Assembly: GCF_004358025.1 (NCBI RefSeq)
Contig: NZ_SMTL01000002.1
Coordinates: 1,054,001-1,118,000 of the forward strand
Length of the DNA: 64,000 bases
Direction: 5' to 3'
Source of the DNA: Rhizobium deserti
GTDB taxonomy: Bacteria; Pseudomonadota; Alphaproteobacteria; Rhizobiales; Rhizobiaceae
Below the pieces are notes generated by a model, which made no database searches, was not told where the DNA came from, and saw only the letters and a list, made by a program, of their open reading frames with translations. Positions 49,955 through 60,202 of this stretch are shown in pieces. Position 1 is the stretch's first letter. Each line of letters opens with the position of its first letter. The position numbers and the translations under genes are program-made.

Positions 49955-49979
49955 GGCCGCCTCACGAGGCGGCCTTTTG
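49955..49979 (+). terminator. Terminator of the second L,D-transpeptidase, overlapping the glcF end
   Basis: GGCCGCCT (49955-49962) pairs with AGGCGGCC (49967-49974) around a 4-base loop, then TTTT. The stem overlaps the last codons of the convergent glcF. Confidence 0.8.
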
Positions 49980-51272
49980 CTTATATTTTTGAGGTCTCGG
50001 GCCACCATAGGCCCAGTCGAGCAGTTCCACCGTGTGCAGGATGGGCATTGCTGTGCCGGTCGCAATCTGGGTCATGCAGCCGATATTGCCGGTGGCGATC
50101 ACATCCGCCTTTGTCGCCTCGATGTTTTTCACCTTGCGGGCCTTGAGCTGCCCCGAGATTTCCGGCTGCAGAATATTATAGGTGCCGGCCGATCCGCAGC
50201 AGAGATGCCCTTCCGCCGGATCCCGGACGGTGAAGCCCGCCGTCTTCAGCAGGTTTTTCGGGGCGGCGACGATCTTCTGGCCATGCTGCATTGAGCAGGC
50301 CGAATGGTAGGCGACGGTAACGCCCTTCGCATCGAGCCGGGGCAGATCGAGGCCGGCAAGATATTCGGTAATATCCTTGGCGAGCGACGACACTTTCGCG
50401 GCCTTGTCCCGATAGGCGGGATCGAGCCGCAGCATGTGGCCATAATCCTTGATGGTCGTGCCGCAGCCGGAGGCGGTGATGATGATCGCGTCCAGCCCGC
50501 CGGTTTCTAATTCGCGGATCCAGACATCGACATTCCGCCTGGCGAAATCGAGCGCCTGGTCTTCCTTGCCCATATGGTGGACGATGGCGCCGCAGCAGAC
50601 TTCTCCTTCCGGCGTGACAACCTCGACGCCGAATCTTGCGAGCAAGCGCAGCGCAGCGTCATTGATGCCTGGATCGAGCACCGGTTGGGCGCAGCCGGAC
50701 AGGATGGCAACGCGCCCGCGCCTTTCACCCGATGCTTGCGGTATGCCCAGCCCCGCCATTGATGACCTGGCGGGAGAAGACGGGGCGAGATCGAGCATGG
50801 CCGCCAGCGGACGCAGGGCCTGGATGCGCTTGAGGAACGGAGACAGGGGCCGCCCGAACCGGGCAAGCGTCAAAGCTGCCCTCATGCGTCCCGGATAGGG
50901 CAGGGTTTTTGCCAGCAGGCCGCGGATCAGCCGGTCGGCAAGCGGTCGGCGATAGGTCTTCTCGATATGGATCCGGGCATGATCGACAAGATGCATGTAA
51001 TCGACACCGGAAGGACAGGTGGTGACGCAGGCAAGGCAGGAAAGACAGCGATCGATATGGGTGACCACTTGCTCATCCGCCGGCCTGCCGTTTTCGAGCA
51101 TGTCCTTGATGAGGTAGATGCGGCCGCGCGGACTGTCGAGTTCGTTTCCGAGCGTCACATAGGTGGGACAGGTGGCGGTGCAAAAGCCGCAATGGACGCA
51201 GCGCCTCAGGATCTTTTCGGATTCCGCTACCTGCGGATCTGCCAGCTGAGCGGCGGTGAAATTGGTCTGCAT
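49962..51272 (-). CDS. glcF: Glycolate oxidase iron-sulfur subunit
   Basis: 436 aa. Two [4Fe-4S] ferredoxin motifs near the N-terminus: Cys25-28-31-35 (CVHCGFCTATCP) and Cys76-79-82-86 (CLSCLACVTTCP). Two later cysteine-rich CCG repeats (GEVCCGAIVHHMGK and GHLCCGSAGTYNILQP) are the family's quinone/heme-like docking motifs. Passes electrons from glycolate oxidation to the membrane. Last gene of glcDEF, five bases after glcE. Confidence 0.95.
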   Translation of the reverse strand: MQTNFTAAQLADPQVAESEKILRRCVHCGFCTATCPTYVTLGNELDSPRGRIYLIKDMLENGRPADEQVVTHIDRCLSCLACVTTCPSGVDYMHLVDHARIHIEKTYRRPLADRLIRGLLAKTLPYPGRMRAALTLARFGRPLSPFLKRIQALRPLAAMLDLAPSSPARSSMAGLGIPQASGERRGRVAILSGCAQPVLDPGINDAALRLLARFGVEVVTPEGEVCCGAIVHHMGKEDQALDFARRNVDVWIRELETGGLDAIIITASGCGTTIKDYGHMLRLDPAYRDKAAKVSSLAKDITEYLAGLDLPRLDAKGVTVAYHSACSMQHGQKIVAAPKNLLKTAGFTVRDPAEGHLCCGSAGTYNILQPEISGQLKARKVKNIEATKADVIATGNIGCMTQIATGTAMPILHTVELLDWAYGGPRPQKYKQKAAS

Positions 51273-51277
51273 CCAGG

Positions 51278-52471
51278 TTATCCCATCTTGCCCGGGCTGA
51301 AAATGCCGCCTGGGTCGAGCTTCTGCTTCACCCGCGCCGAAAGTTGCGCCACCGCGTCCGGCTGCGGCTCAAAGGCAGGACATTGCGTCCGCACAGTCGC
51401 CGACGCCCTGACCAGCGTCGCATGCCCGCCCCCGAGCGCGCGGATAAAGCGCCGCAGCAGCTCCGCTTCCGGATCGGCCTCCATGCGCATCCAGATCAAG
51501 CCACCCTGCCAATCGTAGAAGGCGTCGACGCCGGCCTCAAGCCGGAGCGCCGCCACCAGTTGATGGCCGGCAGACGGCGCCACGGAAACCCGCCAGAGCG
51601 GCTTCTGACTGTTATCCGCATAGGGATGAACATCCCGAATTTCCTGCCACAACGTTCGACTTTCATCCGCATCCAGCCGGGCAATCGGCCCGAAGGCCTG
51701 CATGACCGCGGCCAGCTTTTCGCTCCGCACGGAAACGGAAGCGGCAAGACCTTCCAGCCGCAGAACCGTCGCCTCTCCATCGGGAAGCGAGCCGGACAGA
51801 AACCGATGCCGCACGGTCTGCGGCAGATGTGCGGCTCCGGAAACCTCGACCGGCAGAGCCAGGGCAGCGGCCATGGCCTTGGCGGCGCCGGCATCATCCA
51901 GACCGGAGATGACGATGGTTTCTGCTGTCTGCGGCACAGGCAGCACCCGGAAGGTGACTTCGGTCAGGAAGCCGAGCGTGCCATGAGACCCCGCCAGCAG
52001 CTTCACGAGGTCGAGGCCGGTGACATTCTTCATCACCCTGCCGCCGGCCCGGATCACTTCGCCTTTTCCGTTGATGAAGCGGATGCCGAGCAGGCTGTCA
52101 CGGGCGGCTCCGCTCACGAAACGGCGGGGCCCCGAGACATTGGCGGCAAATACGCCGCCTATGGTCGGTTCGCCGCCGGTGCCCATGATGCCGCGATGGT
52201 CCATGGGCTCGAAGGCGAGCATCTGCCGGTTGGCGGCGAGTGCCGCCTCGATTTCAGCAAGCGGCGTTCCTGACCGGGCGGTCACGACCATTTCGGCGGG
52301 ATCGTAATCGACGATGCCGGACAGTGCGCGGGAACTGACTGTTTCAGCGGTTTCCGTGACATTGCCGAAGCCTGCGCGCGTATTGCCGCCGCAAAGCCCG
52401 AGCGTCTTGCCGTCGGTTGCGGCGGTGCGGATGACATAGGCTGCATCGGCTTCGGTGTGAGGGGTCAGCAA
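51278..52471 (-). CDS. glcE: Glycolate oxidase FAD-binding subunit GlcE
   Basis: 397 aa. FAD-binding PCMH-type N-terminus with LGLCGGNTRAGFGNV, EPMDHRG, GTGGEPTIGGVFAANVSGPRRFVSG and GGRVMKNVTGLDLVKLLAGSHG. It forms the oxidase with GlcD and GlcF. Placed 70 bases downstream of glcD and 5 before glcF. Confidence 0.94.
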   Translation of the reverse strand: MLTPHTEADAAYVIRTAATDGKTLGLCGGNTRAGFGNVTETAETVSSRALSGIVDYDPAEMVVTARSGTPLAEIEAALAANRQMLAFEPMDHRGIMGTGGEPTIGGVFAANVSGPRRFVSGAARDSLLGIRFINGKGEVIRAGGRVMKNVTGLDLVKLLAGSHGTLGFLTEVTFRVLPVPQTAETIVISGLDDAGAAKAMAAALALPVEVSGAAHLPQTVRHRFLSGSLPDGEATVLRLEGLAASVSVRSEKLAAVMQAFGPIARLDADESRTLWQEIRDVHPYADNSQKPLWRVSVAPSAGHQLVAALRLEAGVDAFYDWQGGLIWMRMEADPEAELLRRFIRALGGGHATLVRASATVRTQCPAFEPQPDAVAQLSARVKQKLDPGGIFSPGKMG

Positions 52472-52541
52472 ACAGGCCCCCTTGCCGCATAACCTTCCCG
52501 CCGTATCGCACTATCTTTTGAAGGATAAGGCTGCATCGTGT

Positions 52542-53975
52542 TCACGCTCTCCCATCCAGCGGAAAGACCTTGGACGGGTTCATGATCCAGCCTTCGTCGA
52601 AGGCGGCGCGCACCGCCATCTGCTGATGAAGATCCACCTCGGAATACTGGTGGCGCATCAGATCGCGCTTTTCGATGCCGACGCCGTGTTCGCCGGTCAG
52701 GCAGCCGCCCGCGTCGACACAGAGCTTGAGGATCTCGTTGCCCGCTGCCTCCGCCTTGGCGGCGTCAGCCGGATCATTAGCATTGAAGAGGATCAAGGGA
52801 TGCATGTTGCCGTCGCCCGCATGGAAGACATTGGCGACCCGCAAGCCAAAACTTTCGACGATCTCGGCCGTCTTGTTGAGGACGTAGGACAGCTTGCTGA
52901 GCGGCACGGTTCCGTCCATGCAGATATAGTCGGCAATGCGGCCGGTTGCGCCGAAGGCCGATTTGCGGCCTTTCCAGATGAGCGCCGCTTCGGTTGCCGA
53001 CTGGCACTCGCGCACCGTCTTGACCTGGTGGCGGCGTGCGATCTCGACAATGCTTTGCAGCATGGCATCCATTTCGGCTTCGGATCCCTCCACCTCGACG
53101 ATCAGCAGTGCGGCGACATCAAGGGGGTAGCCGGCATGGGCGAAGGCTTCGCAGATCTCGATTGCCGGCTTGTCCATGAATTCGATCGCCACGGGTATGA
53201 TGCCGGAGGCGATGATATCGGCGACGCAGGCGCCCGCCGCTTCGGAGGCTTCAAAGCCGAACAGGACTGGCCTTGCCCCCTCCGGCTTGGCAATCAGCCG
53301 CACCGTCGCCTCGGTCACGATGCCGAGCTGTCCTTCCGAGCCGCAGATCAGGCCAAGCAGGTCATAGCCTGAAGCATCCAGATGCTTGCCGCCAAGCTCG
53401 ATCACCGCACCATCGACCAGAACCATCTTCACGCCCAGAAGATTGTTGGTGGTAACGCCGTATTTGAGACAGTGAGCACCGCCGGAATTCATGCCGATAT
53501 TGCCGCCGATCGTACAGGCCAGCTGCGAGCTCGGGTCCGGAGCATAGAAGAAGCCGTCTGTTCCGACCGCCTCGGATATGCTCAGATTGGTAACGCCCGC
53601 CTGCACGGTGGCGGTGCGGTTGGCATAATCCAGCTCGAGGATGCGGGCCATCTTCGACAAGCACAGGACCACCGCATCCTCCTGAGGGATGGCGCCGCCG
53701 GAAAGAGATGTTCCTGCCCCGCGCGGCACCACGGGCACACCGTAACGGTGACAGTATTTCAGCACGGCAGCCACCTGCGCAGTCGTTTTGGGCAAGGCGA
53801 CGGCAAGCGGAAGCCGCCGATAGGAGACGAAGGCGTCGGTCTCGAAGGGCACCAGCTCGCGCGCCTCATGCACCAGACATTCCGGCGGCAAGAGTTCGGC
53901 GAGATCCGTCACGATCGCCGCTCGCCGCGACATGACGGAATCCCGCGGCGGCAGAAACTGAATTGCCTCTGACAT
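52542..53975 (-). CDS. glcD: Glycolate oxidase subunit GlcD
   Basis: 477 aa. FAD-linked oxidase of the PCMH type: VPVVPRGAGTSLSGGAIPQ (about residues 85-103), GGNIGMNSGGAHCLKYGVT, and the C-terminal GGCLTGEHGVGIEKRDLM. Catalyses glycolate to glyoxylate, feeding two-carbon compounds to central metabolism. Start ATG 53975 is preceded by GGGGAGGAAAC, an excellent ribosome site; an in-frame ATG at 54110 would add an unlikely 45 residues. Confidence 0.95.
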   Translation of the reverse strand: MSEAIQFLPPRDSVMSRRAAIVTDLAELLPPECLVHEARELVPFETDAFVSYRRLPLAVALPKTTAQVAAVLKYCHRYGVPVVPRGAGTSLSGGAIPQEDAVVLCLSKMARILELDYANRTATVQAGVTNLSISEAVGTDGFFYAPDPSSQLACTIGGNIGMNSGGAHCLKYGVTTNNLLGVKMVLVDGAVIELGGKHLDASGYDLLGLICGSEGQLGIVTEATVRLIAKPEGARPVLFGFEASEAAGACVADIIASGIIPVAIEFMDKPAIEICEAFAHAGYPLDVAALLIVEVEGSEAEMDAMLQSIVEIARRHQVKTVRECQSATEAALIWKGRKSAFGATGRIADYICMDGTVPLSKLSYVLNKTAEIVESFGLRVANVFHAGDGNMHPLILFNANDPADAAKAEAAGNEILKLCVDAGGCLTGEHGVGIEKRDLMRHQYSEVDLHQQMAVRAAFDEGWIMNPSKVFPLDGRA

Positions 53976-54264
53976 GTTTCCTCCCCAATCCTCCACCTCA
54001 CATATCCCATGATCGGCGGGGCTGTTCAACGTTTCTTCCTTGGGCGTCGCATTTAGACCAGCACCACGCACACTGAAGCAGTAACCCAGCAAAAATGAAC
54101 ACCTGTGCAAAGTTAGCGATTGACCTGCAACTATCAGCCTTCAGAATGGTTTGTGATGGTGCGCAGCCGGTTGATTCTCCGCAAAAAAAGACCGTGGTCT
54201 CTCGTTAATGCTCGCGCAAGCTCTATATATTAGCAATACACTATCGACGGAGGAACCGCAGAAG
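53976..54264. other. Divergent intergenic region glcD / NUDIX
   Basis: Just under 300 bases, no gene seen. Contains a probable forward -10 (TATATATTAG near 54222-54231) for the NUDIX gene. GACC-GT-GGTC at about 54191-54200, next to a run of A, is too small a hairpin to call. Confidence 0.35.
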
Positions 54265-54273
54265 TTGGGCCTT

Positions 54274-54771
54274 ATGGATCGAGTCAGCAGCAATCTTCGG
54301 CTGATGTTGCAGCGCCCCCCGCGCCAGCAATACGCCGCGCTCTGCTATCGGATGAAGAAGAAGCAGGGACAAGTTGAAGTTCTTGTTGCCACCAGCCGGG
54401 ATACTGGCCGTTGGGTGATCCCGAAAGGCTGGCCGATGACCGACAAAAAGGCTCATCAGGTCGCGGAGCGGGAAGCCTTCGAGGAAGTCGGCGTCAAGGG
54501 CAAGGTCGAAAAGGACGTGCTCGGCTTCTACAATTACCGAAAGACGCTGGACAGCGGCCTGAAGATTCCGGTGCGGGTCCAGGTGCATGCCCTGGAAGTT
54601 CATGACTGCGTCAAGAATTTTCCTGAGAAGGGGTCTCGAGTGATCGAGTGGGTTTCCCCCGAAGAAGCTGCCAACCGCGTCAACGAACCGGAGCTCAAAA
54701 TGCTGATGCTTCAGTTCGCCGAGAGAATGCAGCACGGCCATCGCGCCCTTCCCGCCAAGGCGGCCAGCTGA
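54274..54771 (+). CDS. NUDIX hydrolase
   Basis: 165 aa from this start. NUDIX domain of the rhizobial type with QYAALCYRMKKKQGQVEVLV, GWPMTDKKAHQVAEREAFEE and VGVKGKVEKD: the box Gly-x5-Glu-x7-Arg-Glu-x-x-Glu-Glu is seen in modified form. May hydrolyse nucleoside diphosphate-linked compounds; substrate unknown. A GGAGGA site at 54249-54254 is 20 bases before ATG 54274 and better placed for a TTG at 54265, so the start is uncertain by a few codons. Confidence 0.85.
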   Translation: MDRVSSNLRLMLQRPPRQQYAALCYRMKKKQGQVEVLVATSRDTGRWVIPKGWPMTDKKAHQVAEREAFEEVGVKGKVEKDVLGFYNYRKTLDSGLKIPVRVQVHALEVHDCVKNFPEKGSRVIEWVSPEEAANRVNEPELKMLMLQFAERMQHGHRALPAKAAS

Positions 54772-54894
54772 CCTTGCATCCCCACAATATTGCGTTCTGG
54801 GCTCGGCGCGCGTAAGCGGAGCCGAGACTTCTACCCATGAGGCGGCAAGCGGTGGTTGCCGATCGTCCGCCTCGGATCCACGCAGGACGAAGAC

Positions 54895-56400
54895 ATGCCC
54901 CAGAGACGGCCGCGTTTAGCAAAGCCGACGCTAGACAAGGATCTGGAAAAGCTTTCTTCCGTGGAAGAAGCCACGCGTCAAACGTCGCGCAGCCTCGCTG
55001 CTCCGGGAACGGCGCTGCTGTTCATCATCCTGGTCGCCATTTTCGCCGCCTCCTATGTCACAGGTCAGCCCGGAGCCGTCGTGGTCATCGCCGCGGCCGC
55101 GCTCGCTGCCTATATGGCGATGAATATCGGCGCCAATGACGTAACCAATAATATCGGCGCTGCGGTCGGCGCTCGGGCGATGAGCATGGCCTTCGGTCTC
55201 GGCCTGGCGGCCGTCTTCGAAGTGGCCGGGGCCGTCTTGGCCGGGCGTGGCGTCGCCAGCACGATCGCCAACGGTATCGTTCAAAGCGCGGTCATCGACG
55301 ATCCGAATGTGATGATCTGGGCGATGATGGCTGCACTTTTGTCCGCAGCGCTGCTCATCAACGTGGCGACATGGCTCGGTGCGCCGATTTCCACCACCCA
55401 TTCGATCGTCGGCAGCGTCACGGGTGCCGGCATTGCCGCAGCCGGCCTGTCTGCTGTCAATTGGTCGATGCTAGCAGGCATAACCGCAAGCTGGGTCGTC
55501 TCGCCGATCCTCGGGGCAGTGATTGCGGCCGCCTTCCTTTTCCTCATCAAGGAAACCATCATCTACCGCGAGGACAAGATCGCAGCGGCACGTCGATGGG
55601 TGCCGATCCTGATCGGCGCAATGGCTGGAGCCTTTGCCGGCTATCTCGCGCTGCTTGGACTTGGACAGCTTGTGTCCGTCTCGGCACCGGTCGCGACGCT
55701 CATCGCTGTCACCTGCGGCTTGATCTCCTGGCGACTGCTGATCCCCCTGATCGCGCACCAAGCCGAGGGTCTGGAGAACCGCAACCAGTCCCTGCGCAAG
55801 CTGTTCCGGCTTCCTCTGGTATTTGCCGCCGCACTGCTTTCCTTTGCACATGGCGCCAACGACGTTTCCAACGCGATCGGGCCTTTGGCGGCGATCGTCG
55901 CGGCAGCCCAGCGCGGTGCAGGGGCCGGTGCCAATGTGCCGTTGTGGGAACTGGTGGTGGGTGGCGTCGGCATTTCGCTCGGCCTGCTGCTCTATGGGCC
56001 GAAACTGGTGACGCTGGTCGGCGCGGAAATCACCAAGCTCAACCCGATGCGCGCCTTTTGCGTCTCCCTGTCGACGGCGATGACCGTTCTCGTGGCGTCC
56101 TGGATCGGCATGCCCGTTTCCTCCACCCACATTGCCGTCGGAGCCGTGTTCGGCGTCGGCTTTTTCCGCGAATGGTATACCCGCCATTCCCGCCGCCGCT
56201 ACGAATATATCCGCGTGCGGGCCGGCAAGGATATCGACGCACCCGAACCTTTCGAACGCAATGACGAGGAAGTGACCCGGCGCTACCTTGTCAGGCGCTC
56301 GCATTTCCTGAGCATCATCGCCGCCTGGATGATTACCCTCCCGGCCGCAGCCGCTCTTGCGGCTCTGTTGGCATCGGCTATGTTTGCCTTGTTCCTTTGA
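54895..56400 (+). CDS. pit: Inorganic phosphate transporter, PiT family
   Basis: 501 aa, about ten to twelve hydrophobic segments. Low-affinity phosphate symporter. Both PiT signatures are present: [18 protein letters not shown] and, in the second half, [19 protein letters not shown], each followed by a helix and a THS motif ([11 protein letters not shown] and [11 protein letters not shown]). The N-terminus (1-45) is charged and hydrophilic. ATG 54895 has AGGA upstream. Confidence 0.95.
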   Translation: MPQRRPRLAKPTLDKDLEKLSSVEEATRQTSRSLAAPGTALLFIILVAIFAASYVTGQPGAVVVIAAAALAAYMAMNIGANDVTNNIGAAVGARAMSMAFGLGLAAVFEVAGAVLAGRGVASTIANGIVQSAVIDDPNVMIWAMMAALLSAALLINVATWLGAPISTTHSIVGSVTGAGIAAAGLSAVNWSMLAGITASWVVSPILGAVIAAAFLFLIKETIIYREDKIAAARRWVPILIGAMAGAFAGYLALLGLGQLVSVSAPVATLIAVTCGLISWRLLIPLIAHQAEGLENRNQSLRKLFRLPLVFAAALLSFAHGANDVSNAIGPLAAIVAAAQRGAGAGANVPLWELVVGGVGISLGLLLYGPKLVTLVGAEITKLNPMRAFCVSLSTAMTVLVASWIGMPVSSTHIAVGAVFGVGFFREWYTRHSRRRYEYIRVRAGKDIDAPEPFERNDEEVTRRYLVRRSHFLSIIAAWMITLPAAAALAALLASAMFALFL

Positions 56401-56410
56401 GAGAAGCTCC

Positions 56411-57148
56411 ATGCGCGCCAATTTCCGGATGCAGAGGCTGTTCATCGACGCGCCGCTTGGCCCTGATGAACAGGTCTCAGTCTCCGCCGAGCAGTTCAAC
56501 TATCTCGCCAATGTACTGCGGATGGAGGAAGGCGCCGAAATCCTTGCGTTCAACGGTCGAGATGGCGAATGGAAGACCAGGCTCACCTTTCCGAGCCGCA
56601 AGAAAATCCTGCTGGAGCCGGTTGAACAGGTCAGGTCGCAGCCCGGCGCTTGCGACCTGCATTATCTGTTTGCGCCGCTGAAGGTGGGCCGGCTCGATTA
56701 TCTGGTGCAAAAGGCGGTCGAGATGGGAGCCGGCGTCCTGCAGCCGGTGATGACGCAACACGTCCAGGGCAAGATCACCAGCCTGGAAAGATTACAGGCC
56801 AATGCGATCGAGGCGGCCGAACAATGCGGCATCCTTTCAGTACCCCAGGTCTTGCCGCCCAGGAAGCTCGTGGATCTGCTGGAGGCATGGCCCGAAGACC
56901 GGCGCATCGTCTTCTGCGACGAGGGAGACCAGGGCCAGAACCCCTTGCCGATCCTTTCCGCCATCAAGGAAACCAAGCTCGCCCTGCTAGTCGGGCCGGA
57001 AGGTGGTTTTTCCGAAGACGAAAGAGCCATGCTGCGGGCGCTGCCCTTCGTCACCGCCATTCCGCTTGGACCGCGCATTTTGCGGGCCGACACGGCAGCC
57101 GTCGCGGCACTGGCCGTGCTGCAGGCGACGGTTGGGGACTGGCGCTGA
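56411..57148 (+). CDS. rsmE: 16S rRNA (uracil(1498)-N(3))-methyltransferase
   Basis: 245 aa SPOUT-family methyltransferase. Motifs: [13 protein letters not shown] near the N-terminus, [22 protein letters not shown], and the knot region [16 protein letters not shown], with [19 protein letters not shown]. Starts ten bases after the pit stop, so probably cotranscribed. Confidence 0.95.
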   Translation: MRANFRMQRLFIDAPLGPDEQVSVSAEQFNYLANVLRMEEGAEILAFNGRDGEWKTRLTFPSRKKILLEPVEQVRSQPGACDLHYLFAPLKVGRLDYLVQKAVEMGAGVLQPVMTQHVQGKITSLERLQANAIEAAEQCGILSVPQVLPPRKLVDLLEAWPEDRRIVFCDEGDQGQNPLPILSAIKETKLALLVGPEGGFSEDERAMLRALPFVTAIPLGPRILRADTAAVAALAVLQATVGDWR

Positions 57149-57273
57149 ACCATGCCCCGGAAAGGCGCTATTTTCTGAAGCGATCTTGAAAGAAATTCAC
57201 TTGCACCGCAGCTCATTCCGGTCCAAGCAGCCGGACAATCGTCCAGATCAGGCATTCGACCAAGGTAACTTTC

Positions 57274-58647
57274 ATGGCCCGTGATACCACCGACCAGACC
57301 CCGCTCTCCTCGGTATCCGAGCTTTCGGACTACCTGGCGCAGGGCTCGCGTCCGAAGGAGCAATTCCGCATCGGCACGGAGCACGAGAAGTTCGCCTTCT
57401 TCCGGACCGACCACAGTCCCGTTCCCTATTTCGGCGATGCCAGCATTTCGGCGCTGCTGAAGGGCATGCAGGAAAAGCTCGGCTGGGAACCGATCATGGA
57501 CCGTGGCAATATCATCGGTCTCGGTGAGCAATCGGGCATGGGCGCCATTTCGATCGAGCCAGGCGGCCAGTTCGAACTGTCCGGTGCGCCGGTGGAAACC
57601 CTTCACGAGACCTGTCGGGAATCCAACAGGCACCTCGCCCTGGTGAAGGAGATCGCCGAACCGATGGGGATCCGCTTCCTGGGCCTCGGCGGCAGCCCGG
57701 AATGGACGCTTGAGCAGACGCCGCGCATGCCGAAATCCCGCTACGAGATCATGACGCGCTACATGCCGAAGGTCGGCACAAAAGGCCTTGACATGATGTA
57801 CCGCACCTGCACCATCCAGGTTAATCTCGACTTCTCCTCCGAAGCGGACATGGCGGCGAAGATGCGGGTGTCGATGAAGCTGCAGTCGATCGCGACCGCC
57901 CTCTTCGCCTCTTCGCCCTTCACCGAAGGCAAGCCGAACGGCCTTCTTTCCTGGCGCGGGGACATCTGGCGCGACACGGACAACCGCCGATCCGGCGTGC
58001 TGCCCTTCGTGTTCGGGAATGATTTCGGCTTTCATTCCTATGTGGAATGGGCGCTCGACGTGCCCATGTATTTCGTGGTGCGAGACGGCAAGTATCACGA
58101 CTGCACGCATGTCACCTTCCGCCAATTCATGAACGGAGCGCTGAAAGGTGAGCTTGCCGATTGGGAACCCAATCTCGGCGACTGGACCAATCACCTGTCG
58201 ACGCTCTTTCCCGATGTCCGGCTGAAGCGGTTCCTGGAAATGCGAGGGGCCGACGGCGGGCCGTGGCGGCGCATCTGCGCCCTGCCCGCCTTCTGGGTCG
58301 GTCTGCTTTACGACGACACGGCGCTGGCGGATGCCGATGCGCTGACCCGCGACTGGACGGCTGACGACGTCACGGCCATGCGCAACGCCGTGCCCACCAA
58401 AGGGCTTGCTGCCGAAATCCGCAGCAGATCGGTGCTGGATGTTGCCCGCGACGCTGTCGCCATCGCAAAGGCCGGCCTGAAGAGCCGCCACCGCCTCAAC
58501 GGCGACGGCCAGGACGAGAGCATATTCCTGCAGCCGCTCGACGAGGTTCTCGCCAAGAAGGCGACCATGGCGGAAGACATGCTGGCACTGTATCACGGGC
58601 GCTGGAACGGCTCGGTTCTCCCCGTCTTCGACGAATATCAATATTAG
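57274..58647 (+). CDS. gshA: Glutamate-cysteine ligase (plant/alphaproteobacterial type)
   Basis: 457 aa GCS2-family enzyme, first step of glutathione synthesis. Features: FRIGTEHEKFAFFR (about residues 31-44), GNIIGLGEQSGMGAISIEPGG, KSRYEIMTRYMPK, MMYRTCTIQVNLDFSSEADM and VLPFVFGNDFGFHSYVEWAL, typical of the plant-like class found in rhizobia. Follows rsmE by 125 bases. Confidence 0.95.
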   Translation: MARDTTDQTPLSSVSELSDYLAQGSRPKEQFRIGTEHEKFAFFRTDHSPVPYFGDASISALLKGMQEKLGWEPIMDRGNIIGLGEQSGMGAISIEPGGQFELSGAPVETLHETCRESNRHLALVKEIAEPMGIRFLGLGGSPEWTLEQTPRMPKSRYEIMTRYMPKVGTKGLDMMYRTCTIQVNLDFSSEADMAAKMRVSMKLQSIATALFASSPFTEGKPNGLLSWRGDIWRDTDNRRSGVLPFVFGNDFGFHSYVEWALDVPMYFVVRDGKYHDCTHVTFRQFMNGALKGELADWEPNLGDWTNHLSTLFPDVRLKRFLEMRGADGGPWRRICALPAFWVGLLYDDTALADADALTRDWTADDVTAMRNAVPTKGLAAEIRSRSVLDVARDAVAIAKAGLKSRHRLNGDGQDESIFLQPLDEVLAKKATMAEDMLALYHGRWNGSVLPVFDEYQY

Positions 58648-58737
58648 AAGAGACCAACGCAGCAGCGGAAAAAGGCCGTTTGCGCCGACCGGTTTCCGGA
58701 TATAGTGACCTCGTCACCAGATCCGGAAGGAGCGTCC

Positions 58738-59622
58738 ATGCTGCCACTCTTCGACATGATGCTGCAGGCGCAGAACGGCGAAGGCATGCAGGCCATGGCA
58801 AAGCAGTTCGGTCTGGCGCAGGAGCAGGCGGCGCAGGCTATGGCGGCGCTAATGCCGGCCTTTTCTTCCGGACTGAAGCGGACCAGCGCCAACCCCTACG
58901 ACCTCAGCGCCCTGATGAACACGATATTCACCGGAAGCTATGCCCAGTATTTCGACGACGTAACGAAATCCTTCATGCCGCAGGGCATGTCCGACGGGAA
59001 TGCCGTGTTGCAAACACTGTTCGGTTCGCAGGAGATTTTGCGCGCCATTGCCGCACAAGCCGAGCAGTTGACCGGCATCAGCCAGGACATCTTGGCTAAG
59101 ATGATGCCCGTCCTGGCCGGGACGATGATGGGTGGCCTCTTCAAGCAGATGACGGGCCAGATTCCCGCCTCCAACGAAGCCATGGCAGCGGCGATGGCAC
59201 GGATGAACCAGCAATGGCTCGAGGGCCTGGGTCTGCAGCCCAAGGCAGCGCAGCAACCGGCAAGCAATCCGCTCGACAATCCCTTCGCCCAGGCAATGCG
59301 CTCCATGTGGGGCCTCGACAAGCCGGAACAGCCGCAACCATCGGGCCAGGCGTCCTTCGTCGACAATCCCTTCGGCAAGGCATTCCAAGACTTGATGGGA
59401 GGCGGATTTGCCTTAGGGCAGCCGGCGGCGACCTCTGCCGGCACTTCCAAAGACAAGACGGCAGCCGAAACCAATCCCTACCAGGACATGATGAACAGCA
59501 TGTTCGATACCGGTCTTGAGGTGCAAAAGAGCTATCAGGCGAATATGGAAGCCATTCTCGACCGCTATATGGGAAGCGGCTCAGGGTATAAGCCTGCAGC
59601 GGCCGGCGTAAAACCGGAATAA
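58738..59622 (+). CDS. Hypothetical protein with NPF-type repeats
   Basis: 294 aa, not assigned with confidence to a family. It is rich in Met, Ala and Gln (MLPLFDMMLQAQNGEGMQAMA, AQEQAAQAMAALMPAF) and probably helical; it has no signal peptide. The C-terminal half repeats a short linear unit: NPLDNPFAQAMRSM, VDNPFGKAFQDLM and TNPYQDMMNSM, about 30-60 residues apart, separated by Gln/Ser/Ala-rich linkers. The pattern of DFM/GG-rich helices recalls DUF937-like proteins, but that is a weak match. GGAAGGAGC precedes ATG 58738. Confidence 0.7.
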   Translation: MLPLFDMMLQAQNGEGMQAMAKQFGLAQEQAAQAMAALMPAFSSGLKRTSANPYDLSALMNTIFTGSYAQYFDDVTKSFMPQGMSDGNAVLQTLFGSQEILRAIAAQAEQLTGISQDILAKMMPVLAGTMMGGLFKQMTGQIPASNEAMAAAMARMNQQWLEGLGLQPKAAQQPASNPLDNPFAQAMRSMWGLDKPEQPQPSGQASFVDNPFGKAFQDLMGGGFALGQPAATSAGTSKDKTAAETNPYQDMMNSMFDTGLEVQKSYQANMEAILDRYMGSGSGYKPAAAGVKPE

Positions 59623-59653
59623 AAAGAGCCCGGCGCGGATCAACCGGCCGGGC
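59621..59653 (-). terminator. Terminator facing the DUF1127 gene
   Basis: GCCCGGC (59628-59634) pairs with GCCGGGC (59647-59653); the reverse strand then reads TCTTTTT, so it stops reverse transcription from DUF1127. The stem starts right behind the end of the forward hypothetical gene. Confidence 0.7.
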
Positions 59654-59703
59654 AAGCAGCAGGGCTATTGGCTATCACCCTGCGGGGAAATGTGAGGCGC
59701 AGC

Positions 59704-60003
59704 TCAGCGATTGGCTGGCCGTGCAAAGCGCGTGCGTGACCGTTCCCTGGCTGCGCGTGAAAGAAGTAGTGACGGATCGTCGAGAAGGCCGCTGCGCTCG
59801 AGCGCTATGACAACATCGTACCGGGTAATTCCGATATCGTCGAGTTGACGATCATCCATGTCGTGAAGGCTGTTGGCGCTGACACGGTTTCGAAGGGCAC
59901 GCCATACGGATTTCGTTCGCGACAGCACGAGGCCGAGACGGGTCGTGCCGCCCAAGGGTTCGTGTAGAAGCTTCAGTTCGGCTCCGCATTCGGTCGTGCG
60001 CAT
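59704..60003 (-). CDS. DUF1127 domain protein
   Basis: 99 aa, basic. The C-terminal half carries the DUF1127 core: WRALRNRVSANSLHDMDDRQ followed by LDDIGITRYDVVIALER. Small DUF1127 proteins affect phosphate and stress physiology in Agrobacterium. It is divergent from a LysR gene. Confidence 0.85.
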   Translation of the reverse strand: MRTTECGAELKLLHEPLGGTTRLGLVLSRTKSVWRALRNRVSANSLHDMDDRQLDDIGITRYDVVIALERSGLLDDPSLLLSRAARERSRTRFARPANR

Positions 60004-60202
60004 TGGATTATCCTTTCATCAGGCACGAGTATGGGCGCCCCCTGCCGCGTCTGACGGCAGAGGCTCCCGGTCTTTCTGGCCATCATATTCGGCGGCCGGC
60101 AGTGGATCGTGATTTGCAATCCGGTTATCGCTGAAAATCTATTGATCAGTCCAACGAATGTTTCTAATGGTTAGCATCAAACGCTCTGATGGGTGATCTT
60201 GT

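Noticed and set aside
54185..54205. GACC-GT-GGTC palindrome beside a run of A upstream of the NUDIX gene
   Set aside because: Two-base loop is too small for a hairpin; T-run polarity unclear.
56698..58641. 647-codon reverse frame across rsmE and gshA
   Set aside because: Opposite to two conserved genes; composition (His/Gly/Arg) is that of antisense GC-rich DNA.
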